Positions 52,318 through 59,662 of a DNA stretch of 64,000 nucleotides are shown here, one piece after another. The stretch lies in the NCBI GenBank assembly GCA_964547905.1, contig CAZJPN010000016.1, positions 13,185-77,184 on the forward strand. Reading direction: 5' to 3'. The translations under genes and the position numbers were made by a program. This DNA comes from JAJYLM01 sp964547905 (GTDB taxonomy: Bacteria; JAMCPX01). The notes below the pieces were generated by a model that was not told where the DNA came from, did not search any database, and was given only the letters and a program-made list of their open reading frames with translations. The stretch's first letter is position 1. Every line of letters begins with the position of its first letter.

Positions 52318-54282
52318 TTATAATGGTATAAATGTATCCGCGAATGGTTTAAGGTTGTTATCTTTGGTTAAGAAAACCACCTGGGTTTCCTTTGATATGT
52401 TCTTAATCATACCGTAAACTGTGGCTCTATTTGCATCATCAAGGGATACAAACGGATCATCTATTATAACGGGCCACGGCCACTTCTCTACGACGAGTTC
52501 CATTATAGATAAAATTATTGATAACATACCTTTTTCTTTTACCGAACCGGACAAATTGTCAAACTCAATTTCTTTACCCGAATCCGTGATCGGAACGATT
52601 CTCTTGTCGACAACCGAGATTTCCTGAAATTTCCCATTGGTCAGCGTCTGAAAGTGGGAACTCGCCCTTGATCCTATAAGGGACATAATTCTATTTTTGC
52701 TGTCTCCGATTACCTCTGCTATGGTCTCAATATTCTTCATGAAGGGCGATATCGATATTCGTTCGAGTTTGTTAGGTTCTACCGTATGTTTGATTTGTTC
52801 TGCGGGTTTGATTTTTTGTTCCAATTGCTTTTTCCCGACATTGTTTAACCTGTTCTTCAGATTTTCTATCTGCTGGGATATCGAATAAGGATCCACACCG
52901 GCAACCGACATTGTTCTTATTTGTTCCTGAACGGCCTGAATATCGGACTTAATTTTATCCGCCTGTTTTTGCAAGATTTCCTGATCGCTGTCCGTTCCAG
53001 AAGCGTTATAATCTCTCTTGGCTTTTGCAAATTCTTCGAGAACCTCCCTGTACCTTTTTATCCCGTCTTTCAATGCATCGGGTGAATCAAGTTTCATAGA
53101 ACTAATGATGCTTTTTATTACAGAGCCTTCTATCTCATACTTATTTCTTTGTTCTTTTATCTGCTTTTCGAGTTTGGCAATCGTCTCATGCCTGTTTTTG
53201 ACTTCACCCCTTTTGCCTGCATCTTTCCATAAAGTATATCCCATTACACCAAGACCGACAAAAATGCCGACAGAAAGGTACATACCCCATGAACCTACAA
53301 GAATTGATACCAGTATTGGTGCTACTATAAACAATAAAACTACACCACTACCTGCAATAAAGAGTTTATCTTTGTAAAATGGAGGCATATCCGCACTAAC
53401 GGATTCGTACCGCGATCTTTGCCTTTCTATATCCTCGATCTCTTTTTTGATCCTTCCTTCAAACTTTATGTAGTCGTCTATCTTCTTTTCTATATCATCC
53501 GGCAGATCGGAGAATTTATTCAATTCATTCACCTGTTTTTCTACATATTGTAATGCCGTCTTGCGGGTGTTGATTTTTTTTATCTTATCCTGAACTTCCG
53601 CAAGTTCCGATTCAAACTGCTCTATCTTATCCTGTTTCTCGGCTGCTGCAGTGGCAAGTTTGAGATCATCCTCGAGTTTTCCTATCTCCGAACGAATCTC
53701 TTCCTCAGTCATGTTATCCTGCTGTATTTCCTCTGCACCACCAAAAGACGAGGGTTCAAAGTCTTCTATCACTCCCCGAGAGGCGTTTGAATCATTGTTT
53801 AAAGAGAAAGGCTCTGATGCCTCAGTGATTTTGGAGTTCCCGTAAATATTGGAGTCAATAAGGTTATAAGAATTGATCAGATATATATCCTTGTACACAT
53901 CGAGTGGTTTGAACAAAAGCTCTCTTTTGAAAAATTCCTTTATCTCTTCCACATCCTTCGAAACAGTGGTAAATTTTTTGGTTTCCTGATTGTATTTTGA
54001 CAACAGCACAGCATCGGATATTACGTCCATCAGCAGTCTGAAATTATCGGGACCATCTTTAAATGTGATGCCGAGCCTTACTTCTTTTGCACCATCATTT
54101 CTGAGACTTTCATTTTGTTCATTGTTTCTCAAAACAGAAAGCAGAAAAAACAGGGCATCGGCTATTGTTGTTTTACCTTTTTCGTTGCCGCCGAAAAATA
54201 CATTCAAGCCCTCATTCAGTTGGAATCTTATCGGTTCCCTGAATCTTCTGATACCCTGAAGGATGAATTCCCTTATTACCAT
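52318..54282 (-). CDS. SMC/YhaN-like ATPase with membrane hairpin
   Basis: The 654-aa ABC-type ATPase has Walker A GGNEKGKTTIADALFFLL near residue 35, and two coiled-coil arms (about 210-290 and 350-450). Between them are two TM segments (FIAGSGVVLLFIVAPILVSI, MYLSVGIFVGLGVMGYTLW). The C-terminal half has the signature-like LSGSVKEKGMLSIILSIMEL, Walker B WPVIIDDPFVSLDD, and a switch His replaced by FLTKDN. The architecture matches YhaN-type proteins, which pair with an Mre11-like nuclease; no such gene is here. It lies 150 bases before the chemosensory operon and 9 after rplS on the same strand. Confidence 0.82.
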   Translation of the reverse strand: MVIREFILQGIRRFREPIRFQLNEGLNVFFGGNEKGKTTIADALFFLLSVLRNNEQNESLRNDGAKEVRLGITFKDGPDNFRLLMDVISDAVLLSKYNQETKKFTTVSKDVEEIKEFFKRELLFKPLDVYKDIYLINSYNLIDSNIYGNSKITEASEPFSLNNDSNASRGVIEDFEPSSFGGAEEIQQDNMTEEEIRSEIGKLEDDLKLATAAAEKQDKIEQFESELAEVQDKIKKINTRKTALQYVEKQVNELNKFSDLPDDIEKKIDDYIKFEGRIKKEIEDIERQRSRYESVSADMPPFYKDKLFIAGSGVVLLFIVAPILVSILVGSWGMYLSVGIFVGLGVMGYTLWKDAGKRGEVKNRHETIAKLEKQIKEQRNKYEIEGSVIKSIISSMKLDSPDALKDGIKRYREVLEEFAKAKRDYNASGTDSDQEILQKQADKIKSDIQAVQEQIRTMSVAGVDPYSISQQIENLKNRLNNVGKKQLEQKIKPAEQIKHTVEPNKLERISISPFMKNIETIAEVIGDSKNRIMSLIGSRASSHFQTLTNGKFQEISVVDKRIVPITDSGKEIEFDNLSGSVKEKGMLSIILSIMELVVEKWPWPVIIDDPFVSLDDANRATVYGMIKNISKETQVVFLTKDNNLKPFADTFIPL

Positions 54283-54291
54283 CGGGTATTG

Positions 54292-54693
54292 TTACTTATT
54301 ATCTTCCGCAGCCGGTTGCTCCGTTCCTTGTTCAAGCTCTTGTGTATCCTTAATTCTCTTTAACCTGCTTGATTTGGAACTAAGCCCTCTCAAATAATAT
54401 AATTTTGCCCTGTTAACCTTCATCCGCTGAACAACATCTATCTTCTCTATGGATGGGGAATAAAGCGGAAAAATCCTTTCTACGCCAACCCCGTATGATA
54501 CTTTCCTTATCGTGAAGTTTGTGTTAATTCCTCCTCCGCTTATACCAAGCACGACACCTTCGAATTGCTGGATCCTTATTTTGTCACCCTCTTTGTATTT
54601 CGTATAAACCTTTACCGTGTCTCCTGCTCTAAAATCTATCTGTTTTTTTTCATTTCCTGTTATCTCTTTTCCCATGAATGTAAGATTATCCAT
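54292..54693 (-). CDS. rplS: 50S ribosomal protein L19
   Basis: Located at the 30S-50S interface. The 133-aa L19 has the usual core (FRAGDTVKVYTKYKEGDKIR, QFEGVVLGISGGGINTNFTI, GVGVERIFPLYSPSIEKIDV, RRAKLYYLR-like VNRAKLYYLRG). A short acidic C-terminal tail (QELEQGTEQPAAEDNK) goes beyond the standard length. The start is preceded by TTAGGAGGAAA. It follows trmD in the ffh-rpsP-khpA-trmD-rplS cluster. Confidence 0.96.
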   Translation of the reverse strand: MDNLTFMGKEITGNEKKQIDFRAGDTVKVYTKYKEGDKIRIQQFEGVVLGISGGGINTNFTIRKVSYGVGVERIFPLYSPSIEKIDVVQRMKVNRAKLYYLRGLSSKSSRLKRIKDTQELEQGTEQPAAEDNK

Positions 54694-54701
54694 TTTTCCT
54701 C

Positions 54702-55436
54702 CTAATTTGTTTTCTCTATTGTTTCAATAATACTTGAAATGTTTTGATCTTTTTTAGCCTTTTCCAGAAGGTCCGGCCTTCTGATTTCTGTCAACCTGAC
54801 AGACTGCTCTGTACGCCATTTTTTAACTTCTCTATGATTACCTGAAAATAATACCGAAGGCACTTCATGGCCCTCAAAAGTTCTCGGCTTTGTATACTGC
54901 GGGTATTCAAGCAGCCCATTCTCATAAGATTCATTAATTATGGATTCTTCATTGCCAACAAAGCCTGGTACAAGCCTTGAAATGGTTTCTATAAAAACGA
55001 GTGCAGCCGCCTCTCCGCCGGAAAGGATATAATCTCCGATTGACAGTTCCTCATCCGCGTAAAAGGCAGATACCCTTTCGTCTATGCCCTCATACCTTCC
55101 ACACACCAGTACAAATTTTGTATGTTTAGAGAACTTCTTTGCCGCACTCTGATCGAACCTCTTTCCCTTTGGGGAAAAGACTATAACCTTATATGCCTTA
55201 TCATCCGCCATAGCGTATCTGATGGCAGACACAATGGGTTCCAGCTTCATGATCATACCGGCACCCCCGCCATAAGGCGTATCGTCAACTGTCTTATGTT
55301 TATCATATGCAAAGTCTCTTATGTCCGTTACATCTATTCTTATATTGCCTTTATCTATCGCCTGCTTCAACAAACCATCCATAAAAGGCGATACAAAATA
55401 TTTTGGAAAAATACTCAGGATCTTAAAATTAAGCAT
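54702..55436 (-). CDS. trmD: tRNA (guanine-N1)-methyltransferase
   Basis: Methylates G37 of tRNAs to prevent frameshifting. The 244-aa SPOUT enzyme shows the knot motifs VCGRYEGIDERV and SIGDYILSGGEAAAL, and an N-terminal TPYGGGAGMIMKLEPI. The C-terminal linker domain with RRPDLLEK is present. It lies 8 bases from rplS. In most genomes rimM is directly upstream; here khpA is instead, with only 42 bases between. Confidence 0.96.
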   Translation of the reverse strand: MLNFKILSIFPKYFVSPFMDGLLKQAIDKGNIRIDVTDIRDFAYDKHKTVDDTPYGGGAGMIMKLEPIVSAIRYAMADDKAYKVIVFSPKGKRFDQSAAKKFSKHTKFVLVCGRYEGIDERVSAFYADEELSIGDYILSGGEAAALVFIETISRLVPGFVGNEESIINESYENGLLEYPQYTKPRTFEGHEVPSVLFSGNHREVKKWRTEQSVRLTEIRRPDLLEKAKKDQNISSIIETIEKTN

Positions 55437-55478
55437 GAAACACCGGAAAACCCGATAATTAACTGTATCGTTAACCCT

Positions 55479-55709
55479 TCAATCCAATATTTCGAGCACG
55501 AATCTCTTTTTCAGCTTATTGCCGGCAGCACTCAGAATAGTCCTTATGGCTTTAGCTGTTCTTCCTTCCTTGCCTATTACCTTACCCATGTCTTCCTTAT
55601 CAACCTTAAGTTCTATCACCGATGTATGTTCGCTTTCTATCAACTTAACCTCAACCTTATCCGGTTTATCCACAAGCTGCTTTGCTATGCTTTCTACCAA
55701 GTCCTTCAT
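55479..55709 (-). CDS. khpA: KH-domain RNA-binding protein (KhpA)
   Basis: The 76-aa single KH domain has the GxxG loop in GKVIGKEGRTAKAIRTIL. KhpA (YlqC) pairs with KhpB in several bacteria to bind RNA, influencing cell elongation and translation. Its position directly behind rpsP is the classic arrangement. A short 42-base gap follows before trmD, leaving no room for rimM. Confidence 0.93.
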   Translation of the reverse strand: MKDLVESIAKQLVDKPDKVEVKLIESEHTSVIELKVDKEDMGKVIGKEGRTAKAIRTILSAAGNKLKKRFVLEILD

Positions 55710-55721
55710 ATTTAACCTCCA

Positions 55722-55961
55722 TCATAAGATCTTTTTAGCCTCCAGCAAACTCTTCACTCTCGAGGAAAGTTGTGCACCTTTGCCAACCCATTCTTTTATC
55801 TTTTCAGCATCAATCTTTAATTCGTAAGGTTCTGTTGTGGGACTGAAATTTCCAAGGACTTCAAGTACCCTGCCGCCCGATGTATAACGGGAGTCCTCAA
55901 CAACTATCCTGTATTGCTGAATATGCTTTCTGCCAATCTTTTTGAGCCTTATTTCTATCAT
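55722..55961 (-). CDS. rpsP: 30S ribosomal protein S16
   Basis: A small basic 30S protein of 79 aa. The sequence shows IRLKKIGRKHIQQYRIVVED and SRYTSGGRVLEVLGNFSPTT, then the RVKSLLEAKKIL ending. All features match S16. It lies 12 bases from khpA and 16 from ffh, so the five genes form one transcription unit. Confidence 0.97.
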   Translation of the reverse strand: MIEIRLKKIGRKHIQQYRIVVEDSRYTSGGRVLEVLGNFSPTTEPYELKIDAEKIKEWVGKGAQLSSRVKSLLEAKKIL

Positions 55962-55977
55962 TCTTTTGCCTCCATTT

Positions 55978-57294
55978 CTAATGTAGATATCTTTTTATTC
56001 CTTTTATACCACCTTTTTGAAGAATGTCCATCATACGCTGTGATTCATAAAAACGCTTTATAAGCCTGTTAACGTCCTCCGGCTTTGTACCGCTTCCTTT
56101 TGCAATTCTCTGCTTTCTTTTTCCATTCAAGACATCGGGGTTGTTGCGTTCTTCGTTGGTCATTGAATTTATAATAGCTTCGTATACCTTCATGTCCTTT
56201 TTTATCGTATCCGGTTGTATGTTGTTTTTTAACTTGCCGAACCCGGGCACCATATCGAACAACGATTCTATGGAACCCATCCTTTTAACCATCTTAAGCT
56301 GCTTTATAAAGTCCTGGAAGGTAAACTTTCCTTTTGCAATATGCTTTGCATCCTCTACGTCTTCCCGGGTAACAACTTCCGACATTTTTTCAACCAGTCC
56401 GCTTATATCGCCGCTCCCGAGCATCCGAGCAACAAGCTTGTCCGGATCGAAAGGCTCCAGGGCAGAAACGGCCTCACCGACACCTATATAAAAGAGCGGC
56501 TTATTCAAGATCTTTCTGAAAGATATTACAGCCCCTCCCCTGGTATCGCCTTCAAACTTCGTAAATATTGCCCCTTCATACCCAACTGCCTGCATAAAGC
56601 CTTCTGCCATCTTCAGTACATCATGCCCCATCATAGAATCGACTACAAGTATGGTTTGGGATGGCTTCAATATCTCTTTTACATGCTTCAATTCATCAAT
56701 CAGATCGGTATCGATATGCAGCCTGCCCGCGGTATCCACAATTATAAAATCACATCCCTGTCTTGCCGAAACAAGCTTTATATCCTTAAGAGCCTCGTAT
56801 CCTTTTGTCGAAATATCCTCGTTTACAGGGAATCCGTTTGCCTTTGCAAGGGTTATAAGCTGCTCCTGTGCAGCGGGCCTATTGAAATCGATGGACACGA
56901 GATAGGGCTTTAATCCCTTCTTATCCTTCATATACTTTGCAAGCTTTACTGCCGTGGTTGTTTTACCCGTACCCTGAAGCCCGATCAGCATGACAATGTC
57001 ACCCGTACCGCCGATTTTGACGGATGCGGGAGCGCCCATGATGCTTATCAATTCAGTCTTCAGTACCCTGAGCAAATACTGTGATGGATCAATGCTCTTT
57101 GATAATTCCTCTCCCATTACCTTTTGTTTTACACTTTCGACCAGTTCCTTTACGACACGGTAATGGACATCCGCTTCGAGCAGGGCAATCCTTATATCCT
57201 TAAGGGCATCATCTATGTCTTTTTCTGAAAGCAATCCCCTTTTAGACAGTTTATCAAAAAGTTTTGTAATCTTTTCCTGAAGGAACTCAAACAT
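55978..57294 (-). CDS. ffh: Signal recognition particle protein Ffh
   Basis: The 438-aa GTPase binds 4.5S RNA and signal peptides of nascent membrane proteins. It has the four-helix N domain and a G domain with Walker A GLQGTGKTTTAVKLAKYM, DTAGRLHIDTDL, and TKFEGDTRGGA. The Met-rich M domain (GSIESLFDMVPGFGKLKNN, RKQRIAKGSGTKPEDVNRLI) supplies the RNA-binding site. It is the first gene of the minus-strand translation cluster. A 96-base spacer separates it from the ERG4/ERG24 homologue. Confidence 0.97.
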   Translation of the reverse strand: MFEFLQEKITKLFDKLSKRGLLSEKDIDDALKDIRIALLEADVHYRVVKELVESVKQKVMGEELSKSIDPSQYLLRVLKTELISIMGAPASVKIGGTGDIVMLIGLQGTGKTTTAVKLAKYMKDKKGLKPYLVSIDFNRPAAQEQLITLAKANGFPVNEDISTKGYEALKDIKLVSARQGCDFIIVDTAGRLHIDTDLIDELKHVKEILKPSQTILVVDSMMGHDVLKMAEGFMQAVGYEGAIFTKFEGDTRGGAVISFRKILNKPLFYIGVGEAVSALEPFDPDKLVARMLGSGDISGLVEKMSEVVTREDVEDAKHIAKGKFTFQDFIKQLKMVKRMGSIESLFDMVPGFGKLKNNIQPDTIKKDMKVYEAIINSMTNEERNNPDVLNGKRKQRIAKGSGTKPEDVNRLIKRFYESQRMMDILQKGGIKGIKRYLH

Positions 57295-57390
57295 TTTTAC
57301 TCCAATTATAGAATCTACTTTAATATTTTATAAAAAATAGAATGTCAAGGACATGCAGCCCCCTGTCAGAGAGCTTCTCTGAACAAAAAA

Positions 57391-58476
57391 TCAGTACAGC
57401 CCGGGAACGATCCTGCGGGGAACGCGGCGGACGTACTCTGTCCACAGACTGCCGTACTTGGCAGCACATCGGCGTTCGTCGGCACGCTCCCTCGGAAAGA
57501 GCAAGGCTATGTAGTAAATGGGGTAGAGCCAGGCAACCCATAACGTTGACCATCCCAGAACCATGGTCAGACCTGTGGCCATCAGGATCTCTCCGAGGTA
57601 GTTTACGTGCCGCGCAACCTTCCAGAATCCGCTGCACAGGAGCGTGTGCCTGCCGTCGCTGAGCATCTTAGGTTTGATGATCCCGAGGAATGCACGCTCC
57701 GGCTGGGTTTTGAAATAGAATTTCTGCATGTTCGCGCCGCGTGAAAGCACCCAGCCCGCAAAAAAGATGCAGACGTAGATCACGAGGAGCCACGATGCCG
57801 TATCAGGGGAAGGCAGATCGACCGCTGCCCACAGCCCAATCATGTAGAAATAAGGATAAAAGGTAAGGCTGCCCCATCCGAGCTTGAAGCCCACGCGTTC
57901 CGCGAAGATATCATAGGTATAGAGATGCACACGTTCAAATATGAGATAGTCGATCACGAACCAGAAGAAAAGACAGCTATACAATAGTACCCCATAGGAC
58001 AAACTTGTCCCAAAAATCAGCAAGTGATGGGCCAGGAAAGATAGAATATTTAAGGCAAGCATGATCGCACCGGCCAGATAGAGAAACATCTTGGCATCGA
58101 CCCTGCCATGGAAGAATTGGCGGTTTTCAGAGCGTCCAAGATAAAGATCTACCAAAAAGTTTTGTCCCGTACTTTTGGCAGATAAGACGACAGCAAAGCT
58201 GAAGAGCAGCCCCAGTACGCAGGAGCCTATCAGACTTGACCAGCGGTGAATATAGAGCCAGTCCCATGGCAGTAAGCCCGAGCATAAAACGAGCGCCCCT
58301 ATACCAACGGAGACTACCATGACGGGCAGACCATTGAGACGATACTGCAGAAGCTCACCTGTATGTACGTCGCGCACGTAGCCGGCAACCTTTCGTGCCG
58401 GAAGCACGAGATGCACGACCAGTATGAATGCATAGATGATCCAGGGGGCAAAAAACCCGGCGATAGATCCTGTCAT
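57391..58476 (-). CDS. ERG4/ERG24-type sterol-reductase family membrane protein
   Basis: The 361-aa protein has about nine or ten TM spans. The C-terminus has the ERG4/ERG24 signature: SGFWKVARHVNYLGEILMAT, then PRERADERRCAAKYG (compare R-x2-R-D-x3-C-x2-K-Y-G), ending RRVPRRIVPGLY. The other family signature appears, degenerate, as VDLYLGRSENRQ. Eukaryotic members reduce the C14 or C7 double bond of sterols using NADPH; bacterial homologues are few, one known in Coxiella burnetii. The start MTGSIAGFF is taken because its ATG overlaps the upstream SDR stop (ATGA). Substrate unknown. G/C-richer than neighbouring ffh. Confidence 0.82.
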   Translation of the reverse strand: MTGSIAGFFAPWIIYAFILVVHLVLPARKVAGYVRDVHTGELLQYRLNGLPVMVVSVGIGALVLCSGLLPWDWLYIHRWSSLIGSCVLGLLFSFAVVLSAKSTGQNFLVDLYLGRSENRQFFHGRVDAKMFLYLAGAIMLALNILSFLAHHLLIFGTSLSYGVLLYSCLFFWFVIDYLIFERVHLYTYDIFAERVGFKLGWGSLTFYPYFYMIGLWAAVDLPSPDTASWLLVIYVCIFFAGWVLSRGANMQKFYFKTQPERAFLGIIKPKMLSDGRHTLLCSGFWKVARHVNYLGEILMATGLTMVLGWSTLWVAWLYPIYYIALLFPRERADERRCAAKYGSLWTEYVRRVPRRIVPGLY

Positions 58477-59318
58477 GATGCTTCCTTCGTCCCATTGGAT
58501 TGAGCAATATTTTTCGTGGAACCTGCCATAATGCCGATAGCCATCCTGCGGGAAAAGAGACGGCTCATGATCCAATATGCCGCGAGGTTGATAAAACCCG
58601 GAATTACCAAAGGTCTGCGGCCCAAAGCAGACAGCGTCTTTTCAACAACAATTTCGGGGTCCAGAGTACCGGGAGCATCCTTGCCAACCGCATCAACATA
58701 ACCGGGTGTGCGGACTGCTCCTGCAAAACATGAGATTACATCTATCCCTTTATTCTTGAGTTCATACCACAAGCCCTCTGCCAATACCCTGTTGAATGCT
58801 TTGCTTGCGGCGTATGCAGCTATTCTCGGCGTACCCTGATTGCCGGCAAGCGAGGACATCAGAATGACCGCTCCGCGCTTTCGCTCAATCATGGAGGGCA
58901 AAACCATTCGCAGCAGCTTAACAGGACCCCGCACATTGACATCAACCACACGCATGAGGTCCGAAGTATCAACCTCTGCGAAATCGCCAACAGGTGCATG
59001 GGCAGCGTTGTACACGACCAGTCCGAGATCAAGGTTCGAGATCCCTTTTTGCAGTTTTTCCGGAAAATCCGTCGCCGCGAGATCACCATCGATACAGAGC
59101 GACTCGGTACCAAAACGCACGTGCAAATCTTCGGCTACTTTATCCAACAACGTTTTTCGCCTGGCCACCAGCACGAGGTTCATGCCTCGCGCTGCCAGTG
59201 CCTTTGCAAACGCAACACCAATGCCCTCGGAAGCGCCGGCTACCAACGCCCATAAGCCGTACCTATCCGTAAACCGGTTGCGTGGAGATCGTTCTATGCT
59301 TATTGTGCCATTAGTCAT
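58473..59318 (-). CDS. SDR coupled to the sterol-reductase homologue
   Basis: The 281-aa SDR has the cofactor motif GASEGIG (28-34), YNAAHAPVGDF (NAG-like), Ser in LMSSLAGNQG, and YAASK with catalytic Tyr and Lys near residues 168-172. A C-terminal membrane-leaning segment (INLAAYWIMSRLFSRRMAIG) resembles 17-beta-hydroxysteroid dehydrogenase 12-like enzymes. The stop overlaps the start of the ERG4/ERG24 gene, so the two are translationally coupled. That suggests one oxidoreductive pathway on a lipid or sterol-like substrate (inference). Confidence 0.88.
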   Translation of the reverse strand: MTNGTISIERSPRNRFTDRYGLWALVAGASEGIGVAFAKALAARGMNLVLVARRKTLLDKVAEDLHVRFGTESLCIDGDLAATDFPEKLQKGISNLDLGLVVYNAAHAPVGDFAEVDTSDLMRVVDVNVRGPVKLLRMVLPSMIERKRGAVILMSSLAGNQGTPRIAAYAASKAFNRVLAEGLWYELKNKGIDVISCFAGAVRTPGYVDAVGKDAPGTLDPEIVVEKTLSALGRRPLVIPGFINLAAYWIMSRLFSRRMAIGIMAGSTKNIAQSNGTKEAS

Positions 59319-59345
59319 TATTTTTCCTCTTTATCCGTCATTTTT

Positions 59346-59403
59346 ACCCCGTCAGAAAGCCCGCCGTTTCCGTGGTCTGAAGCCATGCCCTTTCTAACGG
59401 GGT
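59346..59403. repeat. ACCCCGTCAGAAAG palindromic repeat
   Basis: ACCCCGTCAGAAAG (59346-59359) pairs with CTTTCTAACGGGGT (59390-59403) at 13 of 14 positions, around a 30-base GC-rich loop. The right arm plus flank, TTTCTAACGGGGTTTAC (59391-59407), is the exact reverse complement of 17 bases at 21870-21886. It lies in the leader of the SDR/ERG pair. It is therefore one member of a dispersed family, probably a miniature mobile element. Confidence 0.6.
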
Positions 59404-59453
59404 TTACCAAAGTTTTCGACAGCCGAATCTATTGAACCTTTTCTATGTAACCT

Positions 59454-59486
59454 GGACTACCCTTGGGTTTTAAAGAAGGGTAGTCC
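59454..59486. repeat. Perfect 11-bp inverted repeat
   Basis: GGACTACCCTT (59454-59464) and AAGGGTAGTCC (59476-59486) form an uninterrupted stem with an 11-base loop. Neither strand has a T-run behind it, so it is not an ordinary rho-independent terminator. It lies in the 340-base divergent spacer between the SDR/ERG genes and the TPR gene. That spacer holds no gene I can support. Confidence 0.6.
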
Positions 59487-59662
59487 TAAAGAATATTCCT
59501 TCGTTTTGTTTGACAATTTTTTTAAAACACGACTAACCATTTTTTTCAATCATTTGAAAGGGACGTTCGCTGCCCGTAGCTTTCTTGTTTCGTTCGAAAA
59601 CCGATTCAGGCAAGTCCTCTTGCGTCCTTGACACTCATCGATGCTTGTGATTTTAATAGAAT

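Noticed and set aside
59454..59486. 11-bp hairpin as a transcription terminator
   Set aside because: Neither strand has a T-tract after the stem, so it is listed only as an inverted repeat.
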